Shown: positions 15,258-23,739 of the stretch, in pieces | How the letters are laid out: each line of letters opens with the position of its first letter | Numbering within the stretch: the first letter of the stretch is position 1 | Assembly: GCF_016107555.1 (NCBI RefSeq) | Contig: NZ_JABASU010000026.1 | Span: forward strand, 1-37,102 | Direction of reading: 5' to 3' | From: Psychrobacter celer | GTDB lineage: Bacteria; Pseudomonadota; Gammaproteobacteria; Pseudomonadales; Moraxellaceae | DNA: 37,102 nt | The notes under the pieces: generated by a model | What the model was told of the DNA's origin: nothing | The model's database searches: none | What the model saw: only the letters and a program-made list of their open reading frames with translations | Position numbers and translations under genes: made by a program

Positions 15258-16040
15258 ATGACGGATTACACCAATCTCAACCTAGCTATTGATGGTCACA
15301 TCGCCACCGTGACGCTAAATAATCCACCTGCTCATACGTGGACGATGGATAGTCTGCCCGCGCTCAAGCAGTTGGTGACGGATCTTAATGCCAATGATGA
15401 GGTATATGCCCTAATCATTCATGGCGATGGTGAAAAGTTCTTTTCAGCAGGGGCGGACCTAAATAATTTCTCAGACGGTGACAAAGGCCGAGCCATCAGC
15501 ATGGCCATTGCTTTTGGCGAAGCGTTTGAAGCCTTATCTGCTTATCGCGGCGTTAGTATTGCAGTCATCAACGGCTACGCGATGGGCGGCGGGCTTGAGT
15601 GCGCGCTGGCCTGTGACATCCGTATCGCAGAAGCACATGCCCAGATGGCACTACCAGAGACAGGTGTGGGATTATTACCTTGTGCTGGTGGTACACAAAA
15701 TCTGCCGATGCTGGTGGGTGAAGGCTGGGCCAAGCGTATGATATTGTGCGGCGAACGCGTCGATGCCGAGACGGCCTTGCGTATCGGCTTGGTTGAGGAA
15801 GTCGTGGACAAAGGCGCAGGACTACAAGCAGCACAAGCGTTGGCAAAAAAAGCCGCCAAACAGTCTCCTGTTGCCGTTAGTTATTCTAAAGCGCTTATCC
15901 AAGCAGCTAGAAATAACCCGCCTGCGCAAAACCTCATCCATGAGCGCGAAGCATTTGTAAAGCTGTTTGATACCGAAGATCAGCGCGAAGGCGTGCAAGC
16001 ATTTTTAGAAAAACGTCAGCCAACTTGGCAAAATAAATAA
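15258..16040 (+). CDS. Enoyl-CoA hydratase, probable methacrylyl-CoA hydratase
   Basis: A 260-residue crotonase-family enzyme. The oxyanion segments are FFSAGADL (61-68) and GYAMGGGLECALACD (107-120); both catalytic glutamates of true hydratases are in place, E114 and E134 (LPETGVGLLP). It would hydrate methacrylyl-CoA to 3-hydroxyisobutyryl-CoA, between the flanking dehydrogenase and hydrolase. Start ATG 15258 (MTDYTNL) has AAAGGA six bases upstream; the upstream ATG 15204 gives an unrelated 18-residue leader and is rejected. It follows the dehydrogenase by 66 bases. Confidence 0.87.
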   Translation: MTDYTNLNLAIDGHIATVTLNNPPAHTWTMDSLPALKQLVTDLNANDEVYALIIHGDGEKFFSAGADLNNFSDGDKGRAISMAIAFGEAFEALSAYRGVSIAVINGYAMGGGLECALACDIRIAEAHAQMALPETGVGLLPCAGGTQNLPMLVGEGWAKRMILCGERVDAETALRIGLVEEVVDKGAGLQAAQALAKKAAKQSPVAVSYSKALIQAARNNPPAQNLIHEREAFVKLFDTEDQREGVQAFLEKRQPTWQNK

Positions 16041-16101
16041 ACGCCCAAGACCGTATTGATAAAACGCCCTAATATTCATTTTACTTTTTGTAGGTCTTTT
16101 T

Positions 16102-17361
16102 ATGACAACCTCAACAGATAACAATAATCAAAATGCTGCTACGCCTGCCGCGCCAGTATTGTTTGATACTGAACAGACAGACTGTGGTCATCTCATTGGT
16201 ATTATGACGCTTAACACACCAAAATCTCTCAACGCCCTAAGTGTCGAGATGTGTCAATTGTTGGCCGCGCAATTAGAGCAGTGGGAGCGTGACGAGCAGG
16301 TAGTGGCGTTGGTGCTCAAGGGCGCAGGCGACAAGGCGTTTTGTGCAGGTGGTGATATTCGCAAGCTATATGACAGCATGTCACAGTCTGCACCACTACC
16401 TAACCCTTATGCGACAGAGTTTTTTGGTCATGAGTATCGTCTCTATCGGCAGATGCATTTTTATTCCAAGCCGCTGATACTCTGGGGCGATGGCATCATT
16501 ATGGGCGGCGGTATGGGGCTGATGGCAGGATGTAGCCACCGTGTGGTCACTGAGCGTACGCGCTTTGCCATGCCTGAGGTGACCATTGGGCTGTTCCCTG
16601 ATGCCTCTGGTAGTTGGTTTTTGCAGCGTATACCCGCCAAGATGGGATTGTTTTTAGGCCTGACTGGGGCGATGTGTAATGGCAACGATGCCATCTTGTC
16701 CAATCTAGCTGAGTATGCCGTGAGCAGCGGTGATTATGATGCCATCTTACAACGTCTCAAACAAAGCGATTGGCAGCAAGCCGCTCACCGTACAGACACC
16801 AGTCATCAGCGCCAGCATAACAGCGCGCACGATATCGTCAGCCGTGCATTAGCGGCGCAGCCTGTCACTGAGTTGCCTGCTAGCAAGCTGGCCACCTATT
16901 GGCATGCCATTGGACAGTTAATGAATAGCGGCGGGTTGGGTGACATTGATGTCATCTTGCAAAGCGACGCGGCGTTGGAGAAGTTAGATGCCGACTTTGC
17001 GCAAGACAGCTGGACGCAGCGCGCTGTTGCCACTTATCGAGCAGGCTGCCCTGTGACGGTGGCGTTGACTTACGCACTGTATCATCAAGTTGCAGACCTA
17101 TCGCTTGAGCAGGTCTTGTACCTAGAAACCAATGTCGCTGTACACTGCGCTGCCAACCCTGACTTCAAAGAAGGCGTACGGGCGCTGCTGATTGACAAAG
17201 ACCGTAACCCCAATTGGTCGCGTTCATTGGCAGACTGTCTCAGCGCCGATGGACAGGCATACATCTATCAGCATTTCACCAATCCCTATGCGGCAGGCGA
17301 GCACCCATTGAAAGGATGGCTGGGCAGTGAGTCTTTGGGGAGCCAGATTATCAATCACTAA
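16102..17361 (+). CDS. 3-hydroxyisobutyryl-CoA hydrolase
   Basis: A 419-residue crotonase-fold thioesterase that releases free 3-hydroxyisobutyrate from its CoA ester. The type is shown by FCAGGDIRKLYDS, ILWGDGIIMGGGMGLMAGCSHRVVTERTRFAMPEVTIGLFPD (split here by eye into the two oxyanion and catalytic segments), GSWFLQRIP, and the long C-terminal domain that simple hydratases lack. It is longer than mammalian HIBCH, through an N-terminal tail rich in N, T and A and a His/Gln-rich linker near residues 225-240. ATG 16102 has only a weak TAGGT upstream. It sits 61 bases after the hydratase and 92 before mmsB, in pathway order. Confidence 0.88.
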   Translation: MTTSTDNNNQNAATPAAPVLFDTEQTDCGHLIGIMTLNTPKSLNALSVEMCQLLAAQLEQWERDEQVVALVLKGAGDKAFCAGGDIRKLYDSMSQSAPLPNPYATEFFGHEYRLYRQMHFYSKPLILWGDGIIMGGGMGLMAGCSHRVVTERTRFAMPEVTIGLFPDASGSWFLQRIPAKMGLFLGLTGAMCNGNDAILSNLAEYAVSSGDYDAILQRLKQSDWQQAAHRTDTSHQRQHNSAHDIVSRALAAQPVTELPASKLATYWHAIGQLMNSGGLGDIDVILQSDAALEKLDADFAQDSWTQRAVATYRAGCPVTVALTYALYHQVADLSLEQVLYLETNVAVHCAANPDFKEGVRALLIDKDRNPNWSRSLADCLSADGQAYIYQHFTNPYAAGEHPLKGWLGSESLGSQIINH

Positions 17362-17453
17362 CAATCTACTAAAAATAAGAGCAGATCTGCCTAGGCAGCC
17401 GAGCAGGTGCTATTGGCAATAACATAAAAAATCAATCATCAAGGAGTGATGAG

Positions 17454-18407
17454 ATGGGTATGAAGGACACAAATACCAAAAATACAGCAAAGAGTGCCGA
17501 GGCAAAACCAACGATTGCCTTTATTGGTCTTGGTAATATGGGCGCACCGATGGCAGAAAACCTATTAAAGGCAGGCTATCCGCTATCAGTATATGACTTA
17601 TCTGCAGAAGCATGCGAGCGCCTGCAGCAAGCAGGTGCCAGCGTCGCTACCAGCCCAAAAGAGGCGGCGAGCAATGCGAGCGTTGTGATTAGTATGTTGC
17701 CAGCGGGCAAGCACGTTCATTCTGTCTATCTAGGTGAGAATGGATCTGATGGCTTGCTAGCAGAGCTGCCCAAGGGCACACTGGTCATCGATAGTAGTAC
17801 CATCGCTGCCGCTGACGCCAGATTGGTAGCAGAAGCCGCAACTGGTCTTGGTATAGACTTTTTAGATGCGCCCGTCTCTGGTGGTACAGGCGGTGCCATC
17901 GCTGGTAGTTTGACCTTCATCGTTGGCGGTAGTGCCGACGCATTTGCCAAAGCGGAGCCGATACTGGCGGTGATGGGCAAAAACATCTTTCATGCAGGCG
18001 AGCATGGAGCAGGACAGGTCGCCAAAATTTGTAATAATATGCTCTTAGGTATCTTGATGGCAGGGACGGCAGAGGCCATCAATCTAGGCGTAAAAAACGG
18101 CCTCGATGCCAAAGTATTGTCTGACATCATGCTACAAAGCTCTGGGCGCAACTGGACGCTGGAGGTCTATAACCCTTATCCTCAGGTGTTAGAAAACGTG
18201 CCTTCGAGCAAGGGCTACAAAGGCGGCTTTATGAGTAAGCTGATGCAAAAAGACCTCAACCTTGCCATGCAAACTGCCAAAGATACCGCGGTTGAGACAC
18301 CGATGGGTGCCAAGGCGACAGAGCTCTACGACGATCACGCGCGCGAAAATGGCGACAAAGATTTTTCTAGTATCATGGGGCGTCATGACCATTCGGTGCT
18401 GTCTTAA
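17454..18407 (+). CDS. mmsB: 3-hydroxyisobutyrate dehydrogenase
   Basis: A 317-residue beta-hydroxyacid dehydrogenase that oxidises 3-hydroxyisobutyrate to methylmalonate semialdehyde with NAD+. Visible motifs are the Rossmann FIGLGNMGAPMAENL (residues 23-37), substrate-binding DAPVSGGTGGAIAGSLTF, and GQVAKICNNMLLG with the catalytic lysine. A charged ~20-residue N-terminal extension precedes the Rossmann fold. ATG 17454 has AAGGAG eight bases upstream; ATG 17460 is an alternative. Last gene of the operon, followed by a strong terminator. Its product is the substrate of MmsA. Confidence 0.93.
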   Translation: MGMKDTNTKNTAKSAEAKPTIAFIGLGNMGAPMAENLLKAGYPLSVYDLSAEACERLQQAGASVATSPKEAASNASVVISMLPAGKHVHSVYLGENGSDGLLAELPKGTLVIDSSTIAAADARLVAEAATGLGIDFLDAPVSGGTGGAIAGSLTFIVGGSADAFAKAEPILAVMGKNIFHAGEHGAGQVAKICNNMLLGILMAGTAEAINLGVKNGLDAKVLSDIMLQSSGRNWTLEVYNPYPQVLENVPSSKGYKGGFMSKLMQKDLNLAMQTAKDTAVETPMGAKATELYDDHARENGDKDFSSIMGRHDHSVLS

Positions 18408-18490
18408 AGTGCCTAATTCTTGAATTGCCTAGTCTTTGAAATATCTGTCTCGAACGCACAAAGCGACTAAAGGTACTCGTCTCAAAGCAA

Positions 18491-18527
18491 AAAAGGTCTG
18501 CGCTATCTGTGATAGCGCAGACCTTTT
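18491..18527. terminator. Strong bidirectional terminator between mmsB and the IclR gene
   Basis: A perfect 17-bp stem: the arm at 18491-18507 (starting AAAAGGTCTG) and its exact complement at 18511-18527, around a TGT loop. A-tract on one side and T-tract on the other allow use by both convergent genes. Confidence 0.92.
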
Positions 18528-18543
18528 GGTTATAAAATTCTGC

Positions 18544-19302
18544 TTAGTTTTGTAACTCATAGACCAAAGTCTGAATATCCTGAGCGGCTGTCTGCAGGCG
18601 CGGCACATGCGTCATCAGCTCGTCTAATGACACGCGTATGGTCGGCGCATGCAAGTACAAAGAGGCCAGATAACGTGACTTCTTATCTAATACAGGCACA
18701 GACACCGCCACCATCTCCGAGATAAACTCTTCGTTGTCGATACCGACCCCTGTCTCAGCGATTTTATCCAGTTCTTGATTGAGCGCATCGATATCTGTGA
18801 TGGTGTTTTTGGTAAATTTATCCAAAGGCAAGCCTTTCAATATCTTGTTACGGCTGGTGGTGGAGAGCTGGCTCAGATACAGTTTACCCGTTGCTGTACA
18901 CCACATCGGAGACTTGACGCCCACAGGCAGATAAATCTGCAAAGGTAGTGAGGTCTGCGCGCGGTTGGTATAGAGCATATTCATGTGATAAGGAATCGCA
19001 ATCCCGCAAGTCTCTTCGATCTCCTCGACCAGCTTATGCAAAATCATCTGCCGCTCATTAAAAAACTGGCGCTGCTGCCACAGCTCAACGCTCAAATTGC
19101 GCACTCGCTTGCCAGGTATGATGCCGCCGCCGATATCAACGGTGACAAACCCCTCATCCACCAGATTTTGAATCAAACGATGAATGGTCGGTTTTGGAAT
19201 GTCCAGCTCTTGCGATAGCTCAAGTGGAGAGAGCGGCTTAGAAGCATAAGACACCGCTTCTATAATCTCTAACACACGGGTAATCGACGATACTTTAGGC
19301 AT
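18544..19302 (-). CDS. IclR-family transcriptional regulator
   Basis: A 252-residue regulator with an N-terminal winged helix-turn-helix (SITRVLEIIEAVSYASKPLSPLELSQELDIPKPTIHRLIQNLVDEGFV, given as separate segments of residues 5-52) and the IclR effector domain (MWCTATGKLYLSQLS near 130, GVGIDNEEFISEMVAVSVPV near 190). IclR proteins commonly control catabolic genes and bind small acids. It is convergent with the valine cluster rather than divergent, so control of that cluster is inferred only from proximity. No clear Shine-Dalgarno precedes ATG 19302. Confidence 0.85.
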   Translation of the reverse strand: MPKVSSITRVLEIIEAVSYASKPLSPLELSQELDIPKPTIHRLIQNLVDEGFVTVDIGGGIIPGKRVRNLSVELWQQRQFFNERQMILHKLVEEIEETCGIAIPYHMNMLYTNRAQTSLPLQIYLPVGVKSPMWCTATGKLYLSQLSTTSRNKILKGLPLDKFTKNTITDIDALNQELDKIAETGVGIDNEEFISEMVAVSVPVLDKKSRYLASLYLHAPTIRVSLDELMTHVPRLQTAAQDIQTLVYELQN

Positions 19303-19897
19303 ATAAATGGCTCGATAATAATAAAAAAGGAGAAAGCGCAGTCGCTTGCAACGCGTTAATAATTATAACAAAAAATCATAAACCTGAGGCTTTGTAACTG
19401 ATTTATTACTGTCTCTAATTTAGCACAATATAACGCTTAGACAAACGTTAGTCGTGGTATAACAAGACATTTATGTCGTTTATTTTCCTAACTGATTTTT
19501 TTGTCCAAAAACACCCCTAGATACGTCAATTCACAAAACACAACAATCTGTAGTAATAAGCTATATAACTGTTATTGAAGCTGAGACGTCAGTAAGCGAT
19601 GATAATGACATATTTTGTAATATCCTTACATGAGTATTAAGTCACTTAAAAATCATGTCTACGCTGTTGGATCACTTTGAGAGCGTTGTGTAACAGAAAG
19701 TCGAAGTTTTGCCGGTTGATGTAGCAATTATTACAATACCTATGCAATCTTTACATAATGGCAAATAAAAAGCGCGTCTGTAGGGGTGACTTTTTGAGCC
19801 AAAATTGTTTTAATCTGCTCAATAAAATGATGGATTTAAAAAGAACTAAATTGTCATTTTTTTTGGGCGAGTTATTCCACACTTTAGGAGAGTATTT
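19303..19897. other. Long AT-rich intergenic region before the outer-membrane gene
   Basis: 595 bases between the divergent IclR and outer-membrane genes. No ORF with a plausible start and ribosome-binding site was found. A GTATAACA half-site (about 19455) and a small GACAT/ATGTC palindrome (about 19463-19474) lie in the first third. TTACAA, 17 bases, CATAAT near 19732-19760 is a weak promoter candidate for the barrel gene. Its length would allow regulation or a small RNA, but nothing specific is supported. Confidence 0.4.
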
Positions 19898-20779
19898 ATG
19901 AAACTTATTAAACTAACAGCAATTTCTGCTGCCGTTTTGGCTTCAACTGCTGCACTAGCGGCCGAGCCAGTTGTCGTTGTTGATGACAATACAGCTGTCG
20001 CATATGAAGCAGAGCCAGTCGCTGTCGCTTATGAAGCCGAACCTGCTTATGCATACAATGCTGATGCTGGTGTGGTACGTAACACCACTGGCGCTGTCGC
20101 TGGTGGTACTAAGACTTTCTTCCAAACAGCTATCAACCCAGCCGCTGTCAGTGCTGAAGTTGGTACACTAGGTTATGGTGCCAATATCGCTTGGGGTTTG
20201 AATGAAAAAACTGAACTACAAGCCGGTTGGGCAGGTGGTGATGTTGCTGACTTATTTGGCGGGGACTTTGATGCAAACGATGTAAACTATGATGTAGATG
20301 CTGATTTTAGTAACCCATACCTAGGCGTACAATTACGTCCTACTGGCAACTGGTTCACTATGGGTGCTGGTATCATCGTACCGGATAACGATATCGACGT
20401 AACTGCTAACCCAGAAGGCGGTGTATATAAAATTAACGACGTATCATATAACGCAGATGACGTAGGTACTTTACAAGGTACTATGGAGCATCGTAACAAA
20501 TTAGCCCCTTATGCAACTATCGGTTTCCGTCCAAATATTACCAATAATTTTGGCCTCTTCGGTGAAATCGGTGCTGCGTATATGGGTAGCACGGATGCTA
20601 CTGTAACTGCAAGCAAAACAGGGCCAGTACGTGTAGATGATGGCGGTAACACTGGGGGTACTGTTGTAGCTGGTTTATCTCCTGATGACGTTGCAAAACG
20701 TGCTGAGCAAGAGCTAGAAGATAAAGACTACTTAGAGTGGATGCCAATCGTAAAAGTCGGTGCAACTTACCGCTTCTAA
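19898..20779 (+). CDS. Outer-membrane beta-barrel protein with N-terminal repeat
   Basis: A 293-residue exported protein: signal peptide ending ALA-A near residue 21, a low-complexity segment (about 22-60) with VAYEAEP twice and further A/Y/E-rich units, then alternating hydrophobic strands with Gly and aromatic residues, ending in KVGATYRF. A C-terminal Phe is the usual assembly signal for outer-membrane barrels. The barrel shows GLNEKTELQAGW and LAPYATIGFRP strands. I cannot assign a named porin family or a substrate. Start ATG 19898 has AGGAGAG upstream, and with its terminator it looks like a well-expressed single gene. Confidence 0.75.
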   Translation: MKLIKLTAISAAVLASTAALAAEPVVVVDDNTAVAYEAEPVAVAYEAEPAYAYNADAGVVRNTTGAVAGGTKTFFQTAINPAAVSAEVGTLGYGANIAWGLNEKTELQAGWAGGDVADLFGGDFDANDVNYDVDADFSNPYLGVQLRPTGNWFTMGAGIIVPDNDIDVTANPEGGVYKINDVSYNADDVGTLQGTMEHRNKLAPYATIGFRPNITNNFGLFGEIGAAYMGSTDATVTASKTGPVRVDDGGNTGGTVVAGLSPDDVAKRAEQELEDKDYLEWMPIVKVGATYRF

Positions 20780-20814
20780 TTTAATCACAGTCTACTGGCT
20801 GTTATGAAATAAAT

Positions 20815-20848
20815 AAAAAACGATCCTATTTATTAGGGTCGTTTTTTT
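20815..20848 (+). terminator. Rho-independent terminator after the outer-membrane gene
   Basis: AAAAAACGATCCTA pairs with TAGGGTCGTTTTTT (one T-G wobble) around a short TTTAT loop, with seven T residues at 20842-20848. Confidence 0.88.
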
Positions 20849-20932
20849 GTGCGCTGAGTAATAACAAGTAGTAATATGCTAGCGATTAGATGGAGGACAT
20901 GTTACGCCTTAGATGTTGGCTAGATATCCTCA

Positions 20933-21700
20933 TCAAAACACAATTACAATATGCTGCCTAGGAATGATGGCGATACGGTACCCTGTTTTTTTATCCATCA
21001 CAGTCATCAGATGATGGCCGTCTATCACGCTGTATATCAAATCCTCAATCAGATAAGCGTAGTCGATACCCAGCCCTTGCGCGAGGGTGTATTGATATAC
21101 CTTGATATAGCTTTCTTTTATTTGCCATAGCCGCTTTGCGATCGCATCACGCTGCCATGCAGGCAGTCGTTGCAATACCGCCTTTTCTTTATCAGCATAA
21201 AAACGCCGAACCACCTGCCAAGCTACCTCATTTGCTTCTATATCGATGCCAGCAGGACGATGCTGGCTGAGAATGACGGCCACCTGATTGTCTAGACAGC
21301 TCGTTGGTTGAGTATTGCTATTATCAGTATCGTCTGTATTTTTTGCGCCTGTATGGCTAAAGCATACGTAGTATTTGCTACGAGCAAGCTGATAAGGAAA
21401 GGCTGACTCATCTAAGGTGTCGTCTATCTGTAGCTTGGTGAGTAGCTGTTGTAACAACAGCCGTACGCCTTGCCGCTGTAGTTGGCGCTGCTGCTGCGCC
21501 CGATCAGGTGCTGATATGTCTGCAGACGCACGGCAATACTGCCATTGCTGGGTATCATCTATATGGGTGTTTAGGTCGTATCGGCTTAGATAGGGTGGTT
21601 CATCGATATGCTTATGGGCAAGGGCGTTGACACGGGCGGTGGCACACCATGTCGCAGGCCCAAGCCTCACAATATGAGTTTGTGTCAAGTATAAGGGCAT
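20933..21700 (-). CDS. 4'-phosphopantetheinyl transferase (Sfp/AcpT type)
   Basis: A 255-residue enzyme of the two-domain Sfp type that moves phosphopantetheine from CoA to a carrier-protein serine. Motifs: FPYQLARSKYYVCFSHTG (101-118), GIDIE with the Mg-binding acids (151-155), and LWQIKESYIKVYQ with the WxxKES..K signature (191-203). Between SHTG and VAVILS there is an inserted ~20-residue stretch rich in T, D, N and S. No carrier-protein or synthase gene is nearby, so the partner may be the fatty-acid ACP or a distant cluster. No clear Shine-Dalgarno at ATG 21700. It lies downstream of pal with a hairpin between. Confidence 0.8.
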   Translation of the reverse strand: MPLYLTQTHIVRLGPATWCATARVNALAHKHIDEPPYLSRYDLNTHIDDTQQWQYCRASADISAPDRAQQQRQLQRQGVRLLLQQLLTKLQIDDTLDESAFPYQLARSKYYVCFSHTGAKNTDDTDNSNTQPTSCLDNQVAVILSQHRPAGIDIEANEVAWQVVRRFYADKEKAVLQRLPAWQRDAIAKRLWQIKESYIKVYQYTLAQGLGIDYAYLIEDLIYSVIDGHHLMTVMDKKTGYRIAIIPRQHIVIVF

Positions 21701-21740
21701 AGGTGTAGCCGCAGGTTTTATGTAGGAGTAGGAAGTATAA

Positions 21741-21772
21741 AGCCCAGCAACGTGATATTGCTGGGCCTTTTT
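21741..21772. terminator. Hairpin terminator between pal and the PPTase gene
   Basis: GCCCAGCAA (21742-21750) and TTGCTGGGC (21758-21766) around a seven-base loop. The T-run is better on the + strand (CTTTTT) than on the minus strand, on which both flanking genes lie, so termination of pal may be partial. Confidence 0.65.
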
Positions 21773-21816
21773 AGTATTACGCTGACGATTGGTAATACGA
21801 GCGTACGGGATTTGTC

Positions 21817-22335
21817 TTAATAAGACAGCTCCGCGCGGCGGTTTTGCGCATAGGCAGCCTCGGTGGTGCCAGCGGCGGCAGGGCGCTCTTCACCGTAGCT
21901 GATGATGCGGATATTATTGACCGCGACACCTTGAGCGGCCAGATAGTCACGCGCTGCTTGGGCGCGGCGCTCGCCTAGCGCCATGTTATACTCGCGGCTA
22001 CCACGCTCATCGGTATGACCAGCAATCACTACGCCAGCGGCTGGGTTTGAGCGTAGCAAGCTTGCGTGTTGATTGAGTACATTGGCCGCTTGTGCGGTGA
22101 TTTCGCTGCTATCGAAGGCAAAGTAAACAACGGCTTGCAGGTTGTCTGCGCCAGTGACGACGGTACTGGCGTTGTCTACGATGACGGCACCATTATAGCC
22201 CGTTTGACCGCCTGGGATACCTAGCGGGGCAACCACAACTTCAGAGGTGGCGCGTTTGGTCGCACAGCCTGTAGTGATTGCGATAGCGCTTGACAATACA
22301 GCGAGAACTGCAAGCTTAGAAAAACGAATTGACAT
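21817..22335 (-). CDS. pal: Peptidoglycan-associated lipoprotein Pal
   Basis: A 172-residue outer-membrane lipoprotein. The signal peptide ends in a lipobox with Cys24 (ITTGC). After a Gly/Val-rich linker comes an OmpA-like peptidoglycan-binding domain (about 65-172) with VYFAFDSSEI, GHTDERGSREYNMALGERR and RRAELSY. Pal normally works with TolQRAB to hold the outer membrane to peptidoglycan, but here no tol gene is adjacent. It may be a Pal-like paralogue; a genome-wide look for tolB-pal would decide. Start ATG 22335 has AGGAG seven bases upstream. Confidence 0.85.
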   Translation of the reverse strand: MSIRFSKLAVLAVLSSAIAITTGCATKRATSEVVVAPLGIPGGQTGYNGAVIVDNASTVVTGADNLQAVVYFAFDSSEITAQAANVLNQHASLLRSNPAAGVVIAGHTDERGSREYNMALGERRAQAARDYLAAQGVAVNNIRIISYGEERPAAAGTTEAAYAQNRRAELSY

Positions 22336-22541
22336 GGTGAGCTCCTAAAATTTTTAATTAACATTGTTGTTGTAAACTGCTTCGATAAAACTCAGGCAAT
22401 TGCCATTTATCATATATTCAGTGTTACTTTATGTAAGTAGTATTACTGTAAATAACTCGAGAATTTACAATCAGATATGCTCGTTTTGTAATATATATAG
22501 CCGTTTTGATAAATGCTCTGATATCGATGCAGAAAAACAAA

Positions 22542-23222
22542 CTACCAGCGGTGCTTGTCCCAGTTTTCAGGGTTTGCCCAGTAGTCGGCATTGAGCCAGT
22601 TAGGCAGCTGTTTGTAGTCATACAGATTAAATTGCCACAGTGTCGCTGACCCAAGAGCATGGGCGGCGGCAGGCATCTGGGTCATATCGGCTCCTGATAG
22701 GTCGGTATCTTCTGTCAAAGTAGAAGTCTGTAATATATCAAACGGGGTAAATCCGTAGGGTTGTAAGTCGATATTGTGCTCAAGGGCGATGAGTAGATGG
22801 GCGGCGTATAGGTCGCGATAGCGCATGAGTAATGGGATATACTGCTGTAGCTGCTCTGCTGATAGCGTCGGCAGCCAAAAACACACCAGCTCATACCGCT
22901 CAGATACTGGCTGTTGGTTGAGCGCCAGTAAGGTCGATGAGGCAAGTTTGTCAGCGAGCTGTGTGGTATCGCTGGCTTGAAAAGCAGCATGGTTGGTAAG
23001 CGCGGTATTTAATAACGCTAGCGTGTTTTTGTCTTCGGTTACCCACAATAGATCGGGCAGTAGCTCGGGCTTATCGTCAATTTTATGTTTGGTGCTTTTG
23101 CTGTCTGATTGAGTGTTTGTCTGCGCATCAGTTGCCTGTGCTAGAGTGGGCAATAGCGCATCGATATAAGCTATTAATAAAGGTAGCGTCACCTCTGCGC
23201 GACGCGTGGATTGCTTTGTCAT
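22542..23222 (-). CDS. Hypothetical cytosolic protein
   Basis: A 226-residue protein with no signal peptide or membrane segment. An N-terminal helix is followed by a linker rich in T, D, S and K (about 30-55), then LLWVTEDKNTLALLNTALTN, a Leu-rich centre (VCFWLPTLSAEQLQQYIPLLMRYRDLYAAHLLIALEH, residues about 113-150), and a Trp-rich tail LPNWLNADYWANPENWDKHRW. The layout recalls small gammaproteobacterial proteins filed as DUF6231, but I am not sure of that. ATG 23222 lacks a strong Shine-Dalgarno. It is divergent from pepN, with a MITE in between. Function unknown. Confidence 0.6.
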   Translation of the reverse strand: MTKQSTRRAEVTLPLLIAYIDALLPTLAQATDAQTNTQSDSKSTKHKIDDKPELLPDLLWVTEDKNTLALLNTALTNHAAFQASDTTQLADKLASSTLLALNQQPVSERYELVCFWLPTLSAEQLQQYIPLLMRYRDLYAAHLLIALEHNIDLQPYGFTPFDILQTSTLTEDTDLSGADMTQMPAAAHALGSATLWQFNLYDYKQLPNWLNADYWANPENWDKHRW

Positions 23223-23508
23223 ATGATAGGCCGTTTCTCAAATGGTAATCGTCAGTGCCTTTATTAAATCATTTTGGTATGCATTATCCAATGTAAAATT
23301 GAGGCCTGACGACTAAACTTACTATTTTTACCAAAGCCAGCTATCTGACTGACTTATTTAAATTTGACTATAAGCCACGGATTATCAGCGCCACAATCTA
23401 GGGATCTGCTCTTGAAATTTGGTGATTTAGGCCAATGTAGCTAAAAAATAAACAGCTAAACCACGTAAAAAACTTAAAATCTAACACAGGGCTTTTAGGT
23501 GTTAAGGT

Positions 23509-23682
23509 TAGGGCGTGTCTTCAATTCACTCGATAGTTATCTAAATGGGCTAAAAATGGCTAAATTTTGCCAACCACCGTCAAATAGCGGGTTTATATCC
23601 CGATATTAACGGCGCTATTTTCCTTGTTTGACCGCAATTTATCTCATTTTTATCACCATTTTTGAAATAAAGACACGCCCTA
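23509..23682. repeat. 170-bp MITE with GGGCGTGTCTT terminal inverted repeats
   Basis: Perfect 11-bp terminal repeats GGGCGTGTCTT (23511-23521) and AAGACACGCCC (23670-23680); extended, 16 of 18 bases match. TA flanks each side, consistent with a TA target duplication. An internal inverted repeat (CAAATAGCG about 23581 and CGCTATTT about 23613) could fold the centre. No coding capacity. It lies in the 517-base gap between the hypothetical gene and pepN; the rest of the gap shows nothing definite. Confidence 0.75.
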
Positions 23683-23739
23683 GGAAGCGCTAGGAATTTT
23701 AATTACACGTATTTTTTATAAATAACAATAGGAACCCCC

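Noticed and set aside
22400..22594. 64-codon + strand open frame upstream of pal
   Set aside because: It overlaps the end of the hypothetical gene at 22542 and has AT-driven composition with no ribosome-binding site.
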